Below are positions 8,487 through 16,390 of a DNA stretch of 64,000 nucleotides, piece after piece. A program made the position numbers and the translations under genes. A model generated the notes under the pieces. It saw nothing but the letters and a program-made list of their open reading frames with translations. It searched no databases and had not been told where the DNA came from. Positions within the stretch are counted from its first letter, which is position 1. Each line of letters opens with the position of its first letter. Source of the DNA: G963668435 sp963668435 (lineage in GTDB: Bacteria > Latescibacterota > Latescibacteria > Latescibacterales > Latescibacteraceae); the NCBI GenBank assembly GCA_963668435.2, contig CAXXSC010000001.1, positions 496,001 to 560,000 of the forward strand, in the 5' to 3' direction.

Positions 8487-9870
8487 CGGGCCTCCTCGAC
8501 TTGCGGTATTCGTCGGCGGCTTTTTTTACCGCCGCGGAAACGTGTATTTTGGACGGGCAGACATAATCGCAGAGTCCGCAGCCGATACAATCATAGGGTT
8601 TGAGCCGGAAACTGTCCTCGATTTTGCCGATACCGACATGTTTCCAGATCAGGAAAGGATAGATGCCGACAGGACAGACCTCGTCGCAGAAATTGCACTG
8701 GACACAGGGCCTTTCCCCGCCATGAGCGCCCGAATCGAGCTTTTTCGGCAGGAACGGCACAAATTCGGCCACAGAGGTCAGCGTGTAGCTGTCCCAGGAA
8801 AATCCCGGCATCATGAACCGGAAAAGCTCACGGGCCTCGATTTCCCTGATGACGGCAATCGCGTTATCGAGCGGGAACAGGACATCGCTGTCCTCCACAC
8901 ACGCGCCGCGCATGATATCGCCCCTGACAATGCGCCAGGGGCCGAACTCGTCTGATTTCATGAGCTCATGCCTGATTTGGCCTATGCCGGTGCCGATTCT
9001 TGCACGGTACCAGCCGGGACGGGAGACACCGGGGCCGGCGATACGGACCACGCGGTCGATGAGCGGTTTTCCGCTTGTCATGATCTCGGCAACCTGCACG
9101 AGGTCGTCGAAATCCGTGACAAGGATGGATTTGTCGCGAACGCCCTCGGGCGAGGTCAGCTTTTCGCCTGCGACCGCGCGGGAAAGCAGTTCCGGATCTT
9201 CCTGCGGATACTTGTCGGAAAGGAATTTGACCGAGGCGTATTCGCGTATTTCCGAGGAGGACAGCTCACGTGCGTTCCGCTTGTTGGCGGCAATCGTGAT
9301 ACTTGTCTCGGGGAAGACCGCTTTGAGAATCTTGAGGCCGTTTGTCAGATGGAACGGGTCGCCGCCGATATCGCTTTTCCAGCCCTGACCGAGCGGTGTC
9401 GTGTGGACCGCGTTGACAATGACATGATTTACCGTGTCACAGTCCTCAAGTGCCGTATGTCCCGGTGAGAGCAGGAGGATGGAGCCGCTTGCGCAAAGCT
9501 GCCTGAACAGCTCTCCGCGCTCGAGCTGCCAAGGAGACCGGATATGGTCTTTCAGGGGCTCGAACTGCGTGGTGCCGTCACCGCTGAACACGATTTTATC
9601 ATCGGCGATTTCACTCACATGCCCGTTGACAGGAGCATAGAGCCATACAGGACAGTCGCCGGATGTTTTCGCAACCGGAGCACCTGCCCTGACCGGATCA
9701 TCCTTCTCGACCATGGCCTCGAACGTGAGGTCCTCGACAGAGAGCGGCAGGACAGCGTTTTCAGGCACTGCAAGGTCTTTCAGCGCAGCCGATGCCGCAC
9801 CTTCGAAACCTTTAAACCTGTATCCGCCCTGTAATTTCACGAGTATCTTCCGGGTAATGTTAACGTTCAT
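8470..9870 (-). CDS. nqrA: NqrA-type subunit with two C-terminal [4Fe-4S] motifs
   Basis: First gene of the nqr operon, 466 aa. Residues about 1-370 follow NqrA: an N-terminal barrel-sandwich segment (YAPVNGHVSEI), 'VVRIAGPGVSRPGWYRARIG' at about 274-293, 'RIVRGDIMRGACV' and 'ELFRFMMPGFSWDSYTLT'. The odd part is the C-terminus, which has two full CxxCxxCxxxCP motifs: Cys389/392/395/399 and Cys428/431/434/438. Classical NqrA from Vibrio has no iron-sulphur cluster and only a degenerate 'TFVCPGKYEYG' there; RnfC, its homologue, does have clusters. The protein is thus NqrA-like in its body and RnfC-like in its tail, and might accept electrons from ferredoxin. A good promoter lies just upstream. 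Confidence 0.85.
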   Translation of the reverse strand: MNVNITRKILVKLQGGYRFKGFEGAASAALKDLAVPENAVLPLSVEDLTFEAMVEKDDPVRAGAPVAKTSGDCPVWLYAPVNGHVSEIADDKIVFSGDGTTQFEPLKDHIRSPWQLERGELFRQLCASGSILLLSPGHTALEDCDTVNHVIVNAVHTTPLGQGWKSDIGGDPFHLTNGLKILKAVFPETSITIAANKRNARELSSSEIREYASVKFLSDKYPQEDPELLSRAVAGEKLTSPEGVRDKSILVTDFDDLVQVAEIMTSGKPLIDRVVRIAGPGVSRPGWYRARIGTGIGQIRHELMKSDEFGPWRIVRGDIMRGACVEDSDVLFPLDNAIAVIREIEARELFRFMMPGFSWDSYTLTSVAEFVPFLPKKLDSGAHGGERPCVQCNFCDEVCPVGIYPFLIWKHVGIGKIEDSFRLKPYDCIGCGLCDYVCPSKIHVSAAVKKAADEYRKSRRPDADAD

Positions 9871-9897
9871 CCAACAGAAATCGAAATAAGCCTTAGC

Positions 9898-9926
9898 AGT
9901 ATACTAATGCATTCCGTTTAATGCAA
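9898..9926 (-). promoter_or_regulatory. Sigma70-type promoter of the nqr operon
   Basis: On the minus strand TTGCAT (9921-9926) and TATACT (9898-9903) are separated by 17 bases, placing the transcription start about 20 bases before the nqrA ATG. Spacing is ideal and both boxes are close to consensus. Confidence 0.6.
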
Positions 9927-9974
9927 TAATAAATAGCGCCATATCCATCATTTTTGAGACGCTTGTTTTCGTTG

Positions 9975-10781
9975 TTATTTTGACTTTAACGCCGCCGCAA
10001 GTTCGCCCGGCTTGTTCGTCGTGATTCCGTCAACTCCCATATCGGCAAGTTCAAGCGCGCGGTCCATATCATCGACAGTCCAGACATAGACTCCGAAACC
10101 CTCGCTGTGAGCTTTCGAGACAAAGTCGGCTGTCACGCCGTTGTGATGCAGGTCGAGCCCGTCGATACCCGCCGCACGGGCTTTTTCGATGAATTCACCA
10201 TCATAGGGGACAGTCTTGCCGGTGTCCTCGTCTTTTTTCGCTCCAGCGAGCCAGTAGACCGGAATGTCCGGCATACGTTTCTTTGCCGCGGCGGCTGTCT
10301 CGTAGCCGAACGTGATAATGCGCATCGTTTCCTGCTGTCCGCTTTCACCGATCATTTCCGCAAGCGGCTCGATAACCTCCGGCCCGCACTTGATCTCGAT
10401 ATAGAGGTGCTTCCCGTTGGGTATGGTTGCGAATATCTCGTCGATGAACGGGATTTTCTCACCGGCGAACTCAGCGCCCTTGAAACTTCCGGCATCGAGC
10501 GAACGGAGGACATCGGATGAGGTCTCGGCGATCTTGTGCGATTCCCCGGTGGTGCGTTTCGTGTCCGAATCGTGCATGACCACGATGCGGCCGTCCGCGC
10601 TGAGATAGATATCGATCTCGACAGCGTCCGCGCCGACTTCCCAGGCGGCGTTCGCCGAGGCGACCGTGTTTTCGGGGGCGATGTGCGAGGCACCGCGGTG
10701 AGCGATATTTTCAGGCATGGTGCTTCCTCCGCATCCGGCGAGTGACAGGGCGAGCAGAGCGGCTATGGCTGTTTTTTTCAC
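9975..10781 (-). CDS. Glycerophosphodiester phosphodiesterase lipoprotein
   Basis: A 268 aa GDPD-family enzyme that would release glycerol 3-phosphate from glycerophosphodiesters. The N-terminus MKKTAIAALLALSLAGC is a lipoprotein signal with lipobox LAGC (Cys17). The catalytic pattern is intact: HRGASHIAPENT, VEIDIYLSADG, and VVMHDSD, providing the two histidines and the metal-binding Glu/Asp. The C-terminal 'GFGVYVWTVDD...GVDGITTNKP' closes the TIM barrel. The start is GTG; GGAG lies about ten bases before it. It is the last gene on the minus strand of this block and may be transcribed with rdgB, 113 bases upstream. Confidence 0.9.
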   Translation of the reverse strand: MKKTAIAALLALSLAGCGGSTMPENIAHRGASHIAPENTVASANAAWEVGADAVEIDIYLSADGRIVVMHDSDTKRTTGESHKIAETSSDVLRSLDAGSFKGAEFAGEKIPFIDEIFATIPNGKHLYIEIKCGPEVIEPLAEMIGESGQQETMRIITFGYETAAAAKKRMPDIPVYWLAGAKKDEDTGKTVPYDGEFIEKARAAGIDGLDLHHNGVTADFVSKAHSEGFGVYVWTVDDMDRALELADMGVDGITTNKPGELAAALKSK

Positions 10782-10894
10782 GTCTCAAATCTCCAGTTCT
10801 CTGATATTTTATGAAAGAAAGCGCTTTTTCGGTGTTCTTGATGACCGGCTTCATGTGTGTTGAACGGGCGCGCGGCTGAAAATCGGGAGGCCGG

Positions 10895-11485
10895 TCAGAG
10901 CACTATTTTGTCACGTTTGACCGCATCCGCGAAATTCTGAATTGCTTTGCCGCGGTGGCTGACCGTGTTTTTCCTGTCCCGGTCGATCTCTGCGAATGTG
11001 GCCTCGAACGGCGGGTAGTAAAAGAGCGGGTCGTAGCCGAAACCGCTGCCGCCTTGCGATTCGCGGGTGATCAGTCCCTCGACTGTACCCTCGGTACTCC
11101 ATTCGAACCCGTCCGGCCTGACAAACGCCATCGCGCAGACAAATCGTGCGGTTCGCTCGCTGTCGGGAATCTCTCGCATGAGATCGAGAAGTTTGCCGTT
11201 GCGTTCTTCTGTCGTGGGTGCGAAACGGGCCGATCTGACACCTGGAGCGCCGTCGAGGGCATCCACCACCAGGCCGCTGTCGTCGGCAAGCGCCTGGATT
11301 CCGGTCGCCTTGGCAACCGTGCGTGCCTTGATGAAAGCATTTTCGAGGAACGTTGCGCCGTTCTCCTCGATTTCGGGGATTTCCGGGAAATCGGCGAGTG
11401 AGAGTATCTCGATACCGCTGTTGCCGAGACTGGCGGCGATTTCCTTGAGCTTGCCCTTGTTACCGGTTGCCATGATGAGTTTCAT
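10895..11485 (-). CDS. rdgB: Non-canonical purine NTP pyrophosphatase (RdgB/HAM1)
   Basis: House-cleaning enzyme that hydrolyses dITP, ITP and XTP to monophosphates. The 196 aa length is standard. Motifs in order: TGNKGKLKE at the N-terminus, EENGATFLENAFIKA, LADDSGLVVDAL, GAPGVRSARF, GGSGFGYDPLF and KNTVSHRGKA. A ribosome site CGGAG precedes the ATG by seven bases. It follows rph on the same strand; the rph-rdgB pair is a widespread arrangement. Confidence 0.95.
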   Translation of the reverse strand: MKLIMATGNKGKLKEIAASLGNSGIEILSLADFPEIPEIEENGATFLENAFIKARTVAKATGIQALADDSGLVVDALDGAPGVRSARFAPTTEERNGKLLDLMREIPDSERTARFVCAMAFVRPDGFEWSTEGTVEGLITRESQGGSGFGYDPLFYYPPFEATFAEIDRDRKNTVSHRGKAIQNFADAVKRDKIVL

Positions 11486-11644
11486 GTATGCTCCGTTGTG
11501 CTGTTATGTGAAAAGATATTCTCGGAGTTTGCTCCGCCGCCCTATTAAGCGCTTCTTGAGAGTATTCTGCGAAAGAGTATGTGCGGCCGGTTTCCTTCGC
11601 CCCGTCAGCTTTGTCGTTCACTGCGGAAATACGGGCGGCCGCTT

Positions 11645-12367
11645 TCAGTCGATGCCGAGTACCGCTTTCTGTTTGGCGAAGATCGAGTGCAGTGCCGATT
11701 CGGCGCTGTCGATCATCTCGTTGAGTGTTTCGCGGTCGAACGTTGCACCCTCGGCTGTTCCCTGTATCTCGATCAGTCCGCCGGACTCTGTCATGACGAT
11801 GTTCATGTCCACATCGGCGGAGGAGTCCTCGACATAGCAGAGATCGGTGAGCACATCGCTGTCCTTGACGCCGATACTGACCGCGGCAACCAGTTCGCGC
11901 ATGAAACTGCGCTCGGTGAGCCCATCGTTCACCAGCATCCTGCTCGCGTCGTAGAGGGCGACAGCCGCGCCGGTGATCGAGGCGACCCGTGTGCCGCCAT
12001 CGGCGCTGATAACATCGCAGTCGACCGTGACTGTCCGTTCGCCGAGAGCCTTGAGGTCGGAGACAGCGCGGAGCGAACGGCCGATCAGACGCTGGATTTC
12101 CATGGCCCTGCCGTTCTGCTGGCTGCTGTTGACCGGACGGCGGTTACGGTTCTGTGTCGCCCGCGGCAGCATACCGTACTCGGCGGTGACCCAGCCCTTG
12201 CCGCGTCCCTCGAGCCAGGGCGGCACCCTGTCCTCGACCGAGGCTGTTATGATTATGCGTGTGTCCCCGGTCTCGATAAGGCAGGAGCCCTCGGCATGGG
12301 GTATATAGTCGCGTGTGATTGAGATGTCGCGCAGCTCGTGGGCTGCTCTCGAGTCGATTCGTTTCAT
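11645..12367 (-). CDS. rph: Ribonuclease PH
   Basis: Phosphate-dependent 3'-5' exoribonuclease that trims tRNA 3' ends; 240 aa. Family motifs are strong: HAEGSCLIETGDTRIIITAS, 'GKGWVTAEYGMLPRATQNRN', 'GRAMEIQRLIGRSLRA', and CDVISADGGTRVASITGA. The phosphate-binding and catalytic Arg/Asp residues of these blocks are present. The ATG at 12367 is preferred to an in-frame GTG at 12376 because MKRIDSRA gives the usual short N-terminus. The N-terminal 'R.DGR' of most members reads RIDSRA here, a mild deviation. Confidence 0.95.
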   Translation of the reverse strand: MKRIDSRAAHELRDISITRDYIPHAEGSCLIETGDTRIIITASVEDRVPPWLEGRGKGWVTAEYGMLPRATQNRNRRPVNSSQQNGRAMEIQRLIGRSLRAVSDLKALGERTVTVDCDVISADGGTRVASITGAAVALYDASRMLVNDGLTERSFMRELVAAVSIGVKDSDVLTDLCYVEDSSADVDMNIVMTESGGLIEIQGTAEGATFDRETLNEMIDSAESALHSIFAKQKAVLGID

Positions 12368-12376
12368 ACTGTACAC

Positions 12377-12668
12377 TCTATTTTATGGCTGATTTGTTTT
12401 ATCGAAATTTGAATGTCTCACTCTGGAAATGGAAGAAAATCCCTCGCCTTCAGGCGAAGACTTTAGTATGCAAGTAATGCCAGACCCCCCGCTGCATTGC
12501 AGGCTTCCCCCCTTCGTAGGGGGGGACGGCGAAGCCGAGGGGGGTATTATTCTGCGGCTTTAGCCGGTAGTGGTTTCATCAGTGTCCTTCCGCAAAATCC
12601 GCGAAATCCGTGTTCTATTCTTCTATCGTTTCTCCTGACTCCTGTATTCTGGCTCCTGACCCCTGCTT
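12377..12668. repeat. Intergenic repeat block upstream of rph
   Basis: No gene is visible. The block contains a copy of the C5/G5 hairpin family (CCCCCCTTCGTAGGGGGGGA followed by CGGCGAAGCCGAGGGGGG, about 12505-12546), then 'aaatccgcgaaatccgtgttctattcttct', and finally the tandem 'TCCTGACTCCTGTATTCTGGCTCCTGACCCCTG' type text. The last two are shared nearly word for word with blocks at 25.2, 35.8, 37.4 and 46.1 kb. Confidence 0.6.
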
Positions 12669-13625
12669 TTAATAATATCTCGCCATGCTTTCACGGTAGT
12701 CGGGAAGGTCCACGTGTATGATGTCGCACATTTCGTTGATGCGCGAGTAGATGCGGTGACGGGACATGTCCACCTGTTTGCCGCCCTGTATCTGGGCGAA
12801 CGCCGTGCCGTTACGGGATTTCCCGGCGTTTGGGTTCTTTGCCGCTTTTCCCAGGTCTTTCTGGGTCCAGACAGGGATGGGTGCACTGTTGTCGCCCCTG
12901 TCGGAAGCGAGATACTGTTTGAGGCTTATATTCGAGGTTATGATGGTGACTTTTTCCTCGCTGTAGCGGGAGTCAATCAGGTTGTAGAGCATCTCGGACT
13001 CCCATTCGGTGTTACGCTGGGTGCCGAAATCGTCGATGACGAGAAACGGGACACTGATAAGCCGGTCGACTATCTGTCCCGCGCTGCCGTAAGAATCGTC
13101 CGTACGGTCGAATGTGCTGCGCATACGCTGAAAAAATGTGCGGGAGAGATCGATGTATTTCCCCGGCTGGGCGTATTTTAGCATCAGTTCCTGTAGGGTG
13201 ATCGCGGCGAGAAGGGTTTTTCCGCTTCCCGGTGGACCCCAGAGGTAGAATCCCTTGTTCAGTTTCTCGTCCGCGGGCTTGTCCTTAATGGTCGCGAATG
13301 TTCCGAGGATCTTGTTTGCCTTGCGGACTATGTCTTTTTCCTTGAAATCAATCTTGAAATCGTTGCTGAATTTCCAGAAGTATTTTCGCGGTATCTCTGA
13401 GTCGCGGAATGCTTTCTTGACAGCAGCGAGACGGATTCTCGGCGAGCGGCACGGGCACCATTCACGTCCGCCGCCTTCGGTGAATATTTCGTAGGGCGAG
13501 ACAGCGCCGCAGGAGCATTCTTTCTCAATGCAGTCGCAGAGTTTCAGTTCGCCGTGAGAGCCAGCGACAATGTTATCGCCGTCGTATATGATCCCCGAAT
13601 CGCCGCATTTCTTACACCGTTTCAT
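12669..13625 (-). CDS. DnaC/DnaI-like AAA+ ATPase (helicase-loader type) with N-terminal zinc ribbon
   Basis: A 318 aa protein. Residues 1-65 hold a cysteine-rich segment (KRCKKCGDSG, LCDC, CSCG, CPC) that probably binds zinc. The AAA+ core follows with Walker A GPPGSGKT, Walker B FLVIDDFG and sensor-1 IITSN. This domain order is that of DnaC/DnaI replicative helicase loaders and IstB-like ATPases; no IS21 transposase is nearby, so a cellular role is more likely. The start is the ATG at 13625: GGGAGG lies seven bases upstream and the ATG comes one base after the amidase stop, so translation is coupled. The C-terminal 'GGKQVDMSRHRIYSRINEMC' is an arginine-finger-like end. Confidence 0.75.
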   Translation of the reverse strand: MKRCKKCGDSGIIYDGDNIVAGSHGELKLCDCIEKECSCGAVSPYEIFTEGGGREWCPCRSPRIRLAAVKKAFRDSEIPRKYFWKFSNDFKIDFKEKDIVRKANKILGTFATIKDKPADEKLNKGFYLWGPPGSGKTLLAAITLQELMLKYAQPGKYIDLSRTFFQRMRSTFDRTDDSYGSAGQIVDRLISVPFLVIDDFGTQRNTEWESEMLYNLIDSRYSEEKVTIITSNISLKQYLASDRGDNSAPIPVWTQKDLGKAAKNPNAGKSRNGTAFAQIQGGKQVDMSRHRIYSRINEMCDIIHVDLPDYRESMARYY

Positions 13626-13626
13626 C

Positions 13627-15165
13627 TCAGCCTCCCGAAAAAATCTGTTTTTCGACATCCCGTTTAAACTGTATGACCGCATCGTAGATAGCCTGCGCTA
13701 TCTTTTTCTGGTAGGTCGAGCGCTTGAGAAGGCGCTCCTCTTCGGTGTTGGAGATGAAACCTATCTCGACGAGGATGCTCGGCATGGATGCCTGTGTGCC
13801 GAGCATGACATAGAACGGCGCCTGTTTGACGCCGCGCATCTTGAACTTGGTGGCCTGGCAGGATTTTTCGAGAACCATGCTGCCGAGGTGCTGGCTTTCC
13901 CGCTGGTAGACACTGTTCCACATGGCGCCCTCGGTATAGCTCATGTCGGAGATGTTAATCGCCTCATACGCTTTCTGGTTCTCCTCGAGGTCGATAACGC
14001 CGTTTTCGCGGCGGGCGACAGTCAGGGCCGCCTCGTCCTTGGTCGCCGAGAGGAAATAGACCTCAACACCGTTGGCGCTCCTGTTCCTGTTGGCGTTGGC
14101 GTGAAGGCTGATGAACAGCTTGCCGCCTGCCTGCATGGCAATTTTCGCCCGCTCGTGCAGGGGCACGAAAACATCCTTGTCGCGGGTCATGACAGCCTTG
14201 ACCTCGCCGCTCTTGTCCATGATCTTCTTCAGCTCTTTTCCGACGCTGAGCACGATATCCTTTTCCTTCGTTTTCTTCGGGCCGACAGCGCCGGGATCCT
14301 TGCCGCCGTGGCCGGGATCGATGACAACGGTGTCGATACGCATGTCGAGGAGCGATTCAGGCCCGAGATGGGGGAGAAGCATGAAATCGCCCTGGAGATC
14401 CACCGCGACAGGTGTGTCGGCCGGGTCAGCTGCCCGGTTGTTACGGATGGAAAGTGTGATCACGTTCGGATCGCCCGTTTTAAGAAGGTCGAAAGCACCG
14501 GCATCCTCTGCCAGGAGAAAACTGATCTGTGCCGAATCACTCCGCTGGTAGCAGGCGGTTGTTTCGATCAGCGGCGACTCCACGGGGAGGAAATCGGACT
14601 GCCTGACATAGACAGCGTCCTCTATCGTGAGTGTGAGCAGGCGCTCGCCCTCCATTTCTGCGCGGGCTTTGAGCGGCTCGTTCAAGTTCACCGTGATCAG
14701 CGTGCCGTTATCCTTGTTGTCGCAGAGCACCGAGGCGACAGAACCGAGAACATCCTCCACAACCAGGCGCTGTTTCTTCTCGTCCCATCGGAGATTCCCG
14801 GGAAGGAGGGTCGAGATGTAATCGAGCGAGGCTGTCGCCGGGACATAGAGAGCGCCGCGGATCATTCTCGCGGGCAGGGGCATGGTGCGTGCCGAGCCGT
14901 TTACCAGCGCTGTCCGGTTGTTGTGGGCGAAACCGATACTGTTCGGGCCGCGTGTCAGCGACATTCTGTGAAGTGCCGGTTCGTTGTCAAGCGTGAGCCC
15001 ATAGGTCTCCGCGATCTCCACCAGCGACAGGTATGGGACCTTGTCGATATAGCGGACACGGAAAGAGCCGGGTGACTCACTGTCCTGTGCAGTGCCCGCG
15101 ACTCCCGCGAAAAGGAGCAGGGCCATGAGGGCAGCGAGTGATTTATGTATGATATTTTTCCGCAT
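13627..15165 (-). CDS. N-acetylmuramoyl-L-alanine amidase (Amidase_3) with N-terminal stalk-like domain
   Basis: Exported peptidoglycan hydrolase of 512 aa. A signal peptide (MRKNIIHKSLAALMALLLFA) is followed by a segment resembling the copper-amine-oxidase-N-like domain (VPYLSLVEIAETYGL...GALYVPATASLDYIS), a beta-rich linker, and a C-terminal zinc amidase domain. The zinc ligands and catalytic residues appear in IDPGHGGKDPGAVG, the HERAKIA helix, SLHANAN, and VEIGFISN. This cleaves the bond between MurNAc and L-Ala in daughter-cell separation. The ATG at 15165 starts directly with the signal peptide; a longer frame from 15216 would add 17 residues without a ribosome site. It sits between smpB and the DnaC-like gene. 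Confidence 0.9.
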   Translation of the reverse strand: MRKNIIHKSLAALMALLLFAGVAGTAQDSESPGSFRVRYIDKVPYLSLVEIAETYGLTLDNEPALHRMSLTRGPNSIGFAHNNRTALVNGSARTMPLPARMIRGALYVPATASLDYISTLLPGNLRWDEKKQRLVVEDVLGSVASVLCDNKDNGTLITVNLNEPLKARAEMEGERLLTLTIEDAVYVRQSDFLPVESPLIETTACYQRSDSAQISFLLAEDAGAFDLLKTGDPNVITLSIRNNRAADPADTPVAVDLQGDFMLLPHLGPESLLDMRIDTVVIDPGHGGKDPGAVGPKKTKEKDIVLSVGKELKKIMDKSGEVKAVMTRDKDVFVPLHERAKIAMQAGGKLFISLHANANRNRSANGVEVYFLSATKDEAALTVARRENGVIDLEENQKAYEAINISDMSYTEGAMWNSVYQRESQHLGSMVLEKSCQATKFKMRGVKQAPFYVMLGTQASMPSILVEIGFISNTEEERLLKRSTYQKKIAQAIYDAVIQFKRDVEKQIFSGG

Positions 15166-15212
15166 AGTAAGATTTTCATCAGTGTCGGGTGTCTGCGCGC
15201 GGAAATGATCTG

Positions 15213-15674
15213 TCAACGGACACTCATCTTGCGGGCGCGGTCCATTTCGCGTTTGGCATCTTTCGACTGCTGGTCCCGGCGTTTGTCGTAAAGCTGTTTG
15301 CCGCGGGCGGTACCGATCTCGACCTTGACCCGTCCTGCTTTGAAGTAGAGCTTGAGCGGCACCAGTGTCAGGCCTTTCTCGTCGATATTTTTCCGCAGGC
15401 GCTCAATCTCACGCGAGTGCATGAGCAGCTTGCGGTCGCGTGCGGGATCGTGGTTGAAATAGCCGCCAGCCTTGTCGTAGGGGCTGATATGGAGGCCGAT
15501 CAGCCACAGTTCGCCGCTCCTGACACGGGCATAGCTGTCGAGGAAATTGACACGGCCCTCCCTCAGCGATTTGACCTCGGTGCCCTGAAGTACTATGCCC
15601 GCCTCGTAACTGTCGAGTATCGAGAACTCGTGACGGGCTTTCTTGTTTTTCTGTATGATCTTGATATTGTCCAT
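15213..15674 (-). CDS. smpB: tmRNA-binding protein SmpB
   Basis: SsrA-binding protein for trans-translation, 153 aa, the usual size. Recognised by NKKARHEFSILDSYEAGIVL, 'GTEVKSLREGRVNFLDSYAR', 'LLMHSREIERLRKNIDEKGL', 'LVPLKLYFKAGRVKVEIGTA' and the basic tail RGKQLYDKRRDQQSKDAKRE. The ATG at 15674 gives the standard MDNIKIIQ start. A consensus-like promoter lies 40-65 bases upstream, making smpB the first gene of a run that continues into the amidase, the DnaC-like gene, rph and rdgB. No ssrA tmRNA gene was seen in the window. Confidence 0.96.
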   Translation of the reverse strand: MDNIKIIQKNKKARHEFSILDSYEAGIVLQGTEVKSLREGRVNFLDSYARVRSGELWLIGLHISPYDKAGGYFNHDPARDRKLLMHSREIERLRKNIDEKGLTLVPLKLYFKAGRVKVEIGTARGKQLYDKRRDQQSKDAKREMDRARKMSVR

Positions 15675-15711
15675 TGTGCCGCCGTTTCCGCTTAAATCGT
15701 GCAATTTCCGT

Positions 15712-15740
15712 AATATAGTATGCACGCCCGTTTTTTTCAA
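15712..15740 (-). promoter_or_regulatory. Sigma70-type promoter upstream of smpB
   Basis: On the minus strand TTGAAA (15735-15740) and TATATT (15712-15717) are spaced by 17 bases. The predicted start leaves a leader of about 30 bases before the smpB ATG. Confidence 0.6.
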
Positions 15741-16389
15741 GCGCTATAAAGCGACAGAAGTTGCTGGAGGCGACAGTTCAAGGGTTCATGGATTAAGGAT
15801 CAAGATTCAAGATTGACCGAAAAGGGGAGAGGCGGGGAAAGAACGGCCCCCTTCCTGTCCCTTCGGGACATCCTTCCCCCAGAGCGACTGTGTTAAAAGT
15901 CAAGGGGTAACAGGCTGCCATGGACGTGAGTCACGCATGACAGCATTGAGAATAGTGAGTAATTTTCTCATACAGGCGGTGATAGCGACCTTAAAGGGGG
16001 CAGGAAAATGAGAAGTCAAGTGATGTCGTTAGGGGGGCGGAGGATAGTGGGCAAATGAGACTCAGGCTGATATGTTCCTCTGCCAAGGGCTGCGTCAATC
16101 CGGTTTGTCAGATTCCAGGCAAATTCGTCAAGAATCTTTTCTTCGGAATCCTGACTGTTGACTACTGTCTTTCTCCGGTGATCCTGCTATCCGGCGTTGT
16201 CGTCGCAGCGACAACAGTGAATCGATCTGCACAGCCCTCACTGAAATATAAAGCATCCTCGATGCCAGAAATAAAAAGTGCCCTCGGCACCTTTACGGAG
16301 GGGTTTCAGGGGAACCCGGGAAGTGCCGGGTTCCCCTGACGACAACCACTGTCCGGTCGTGAGAACGGACAGGTCAGTATTTCCAGCGC
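15741..16389. repeat. Intergenic block with modular hairpin element copy 1
   Basis: No gene is visible in these 650 bases. They contain a TGTCCC-TTC-GGGACA hairpin set in C-rich text (about 15847-15880) and a full copy of the modular element: hairpin A TTGTCG/CGACAA (16197-16214), a linker with CTGCACA...GAAATATAAA, then two tandem B hairpins, GCATC-CTC-GATGC (16253-16265) and GTGCC-CTC-GGCAC (16278-16290). A further 11-bp hairpin GGGGAACCCGG/CCGGGTTCCCC (about 16309-16336) follows. Read on the minus strand the B hairpins are followed by T runs and probably terminate the downstream-facing SIS-like gene. Confidence 0.65.
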
Positions 16390-16390
16390 A

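Noticed and set aside
12669..13625. IS21 helper protein (IstB) as the identity of the DnaC-like gene
   Set aside because: No IstA-type transposase or IS ends nearby, and the gene is coupled to a housekeeping amidase gene; a cellular helicase loader fits better.
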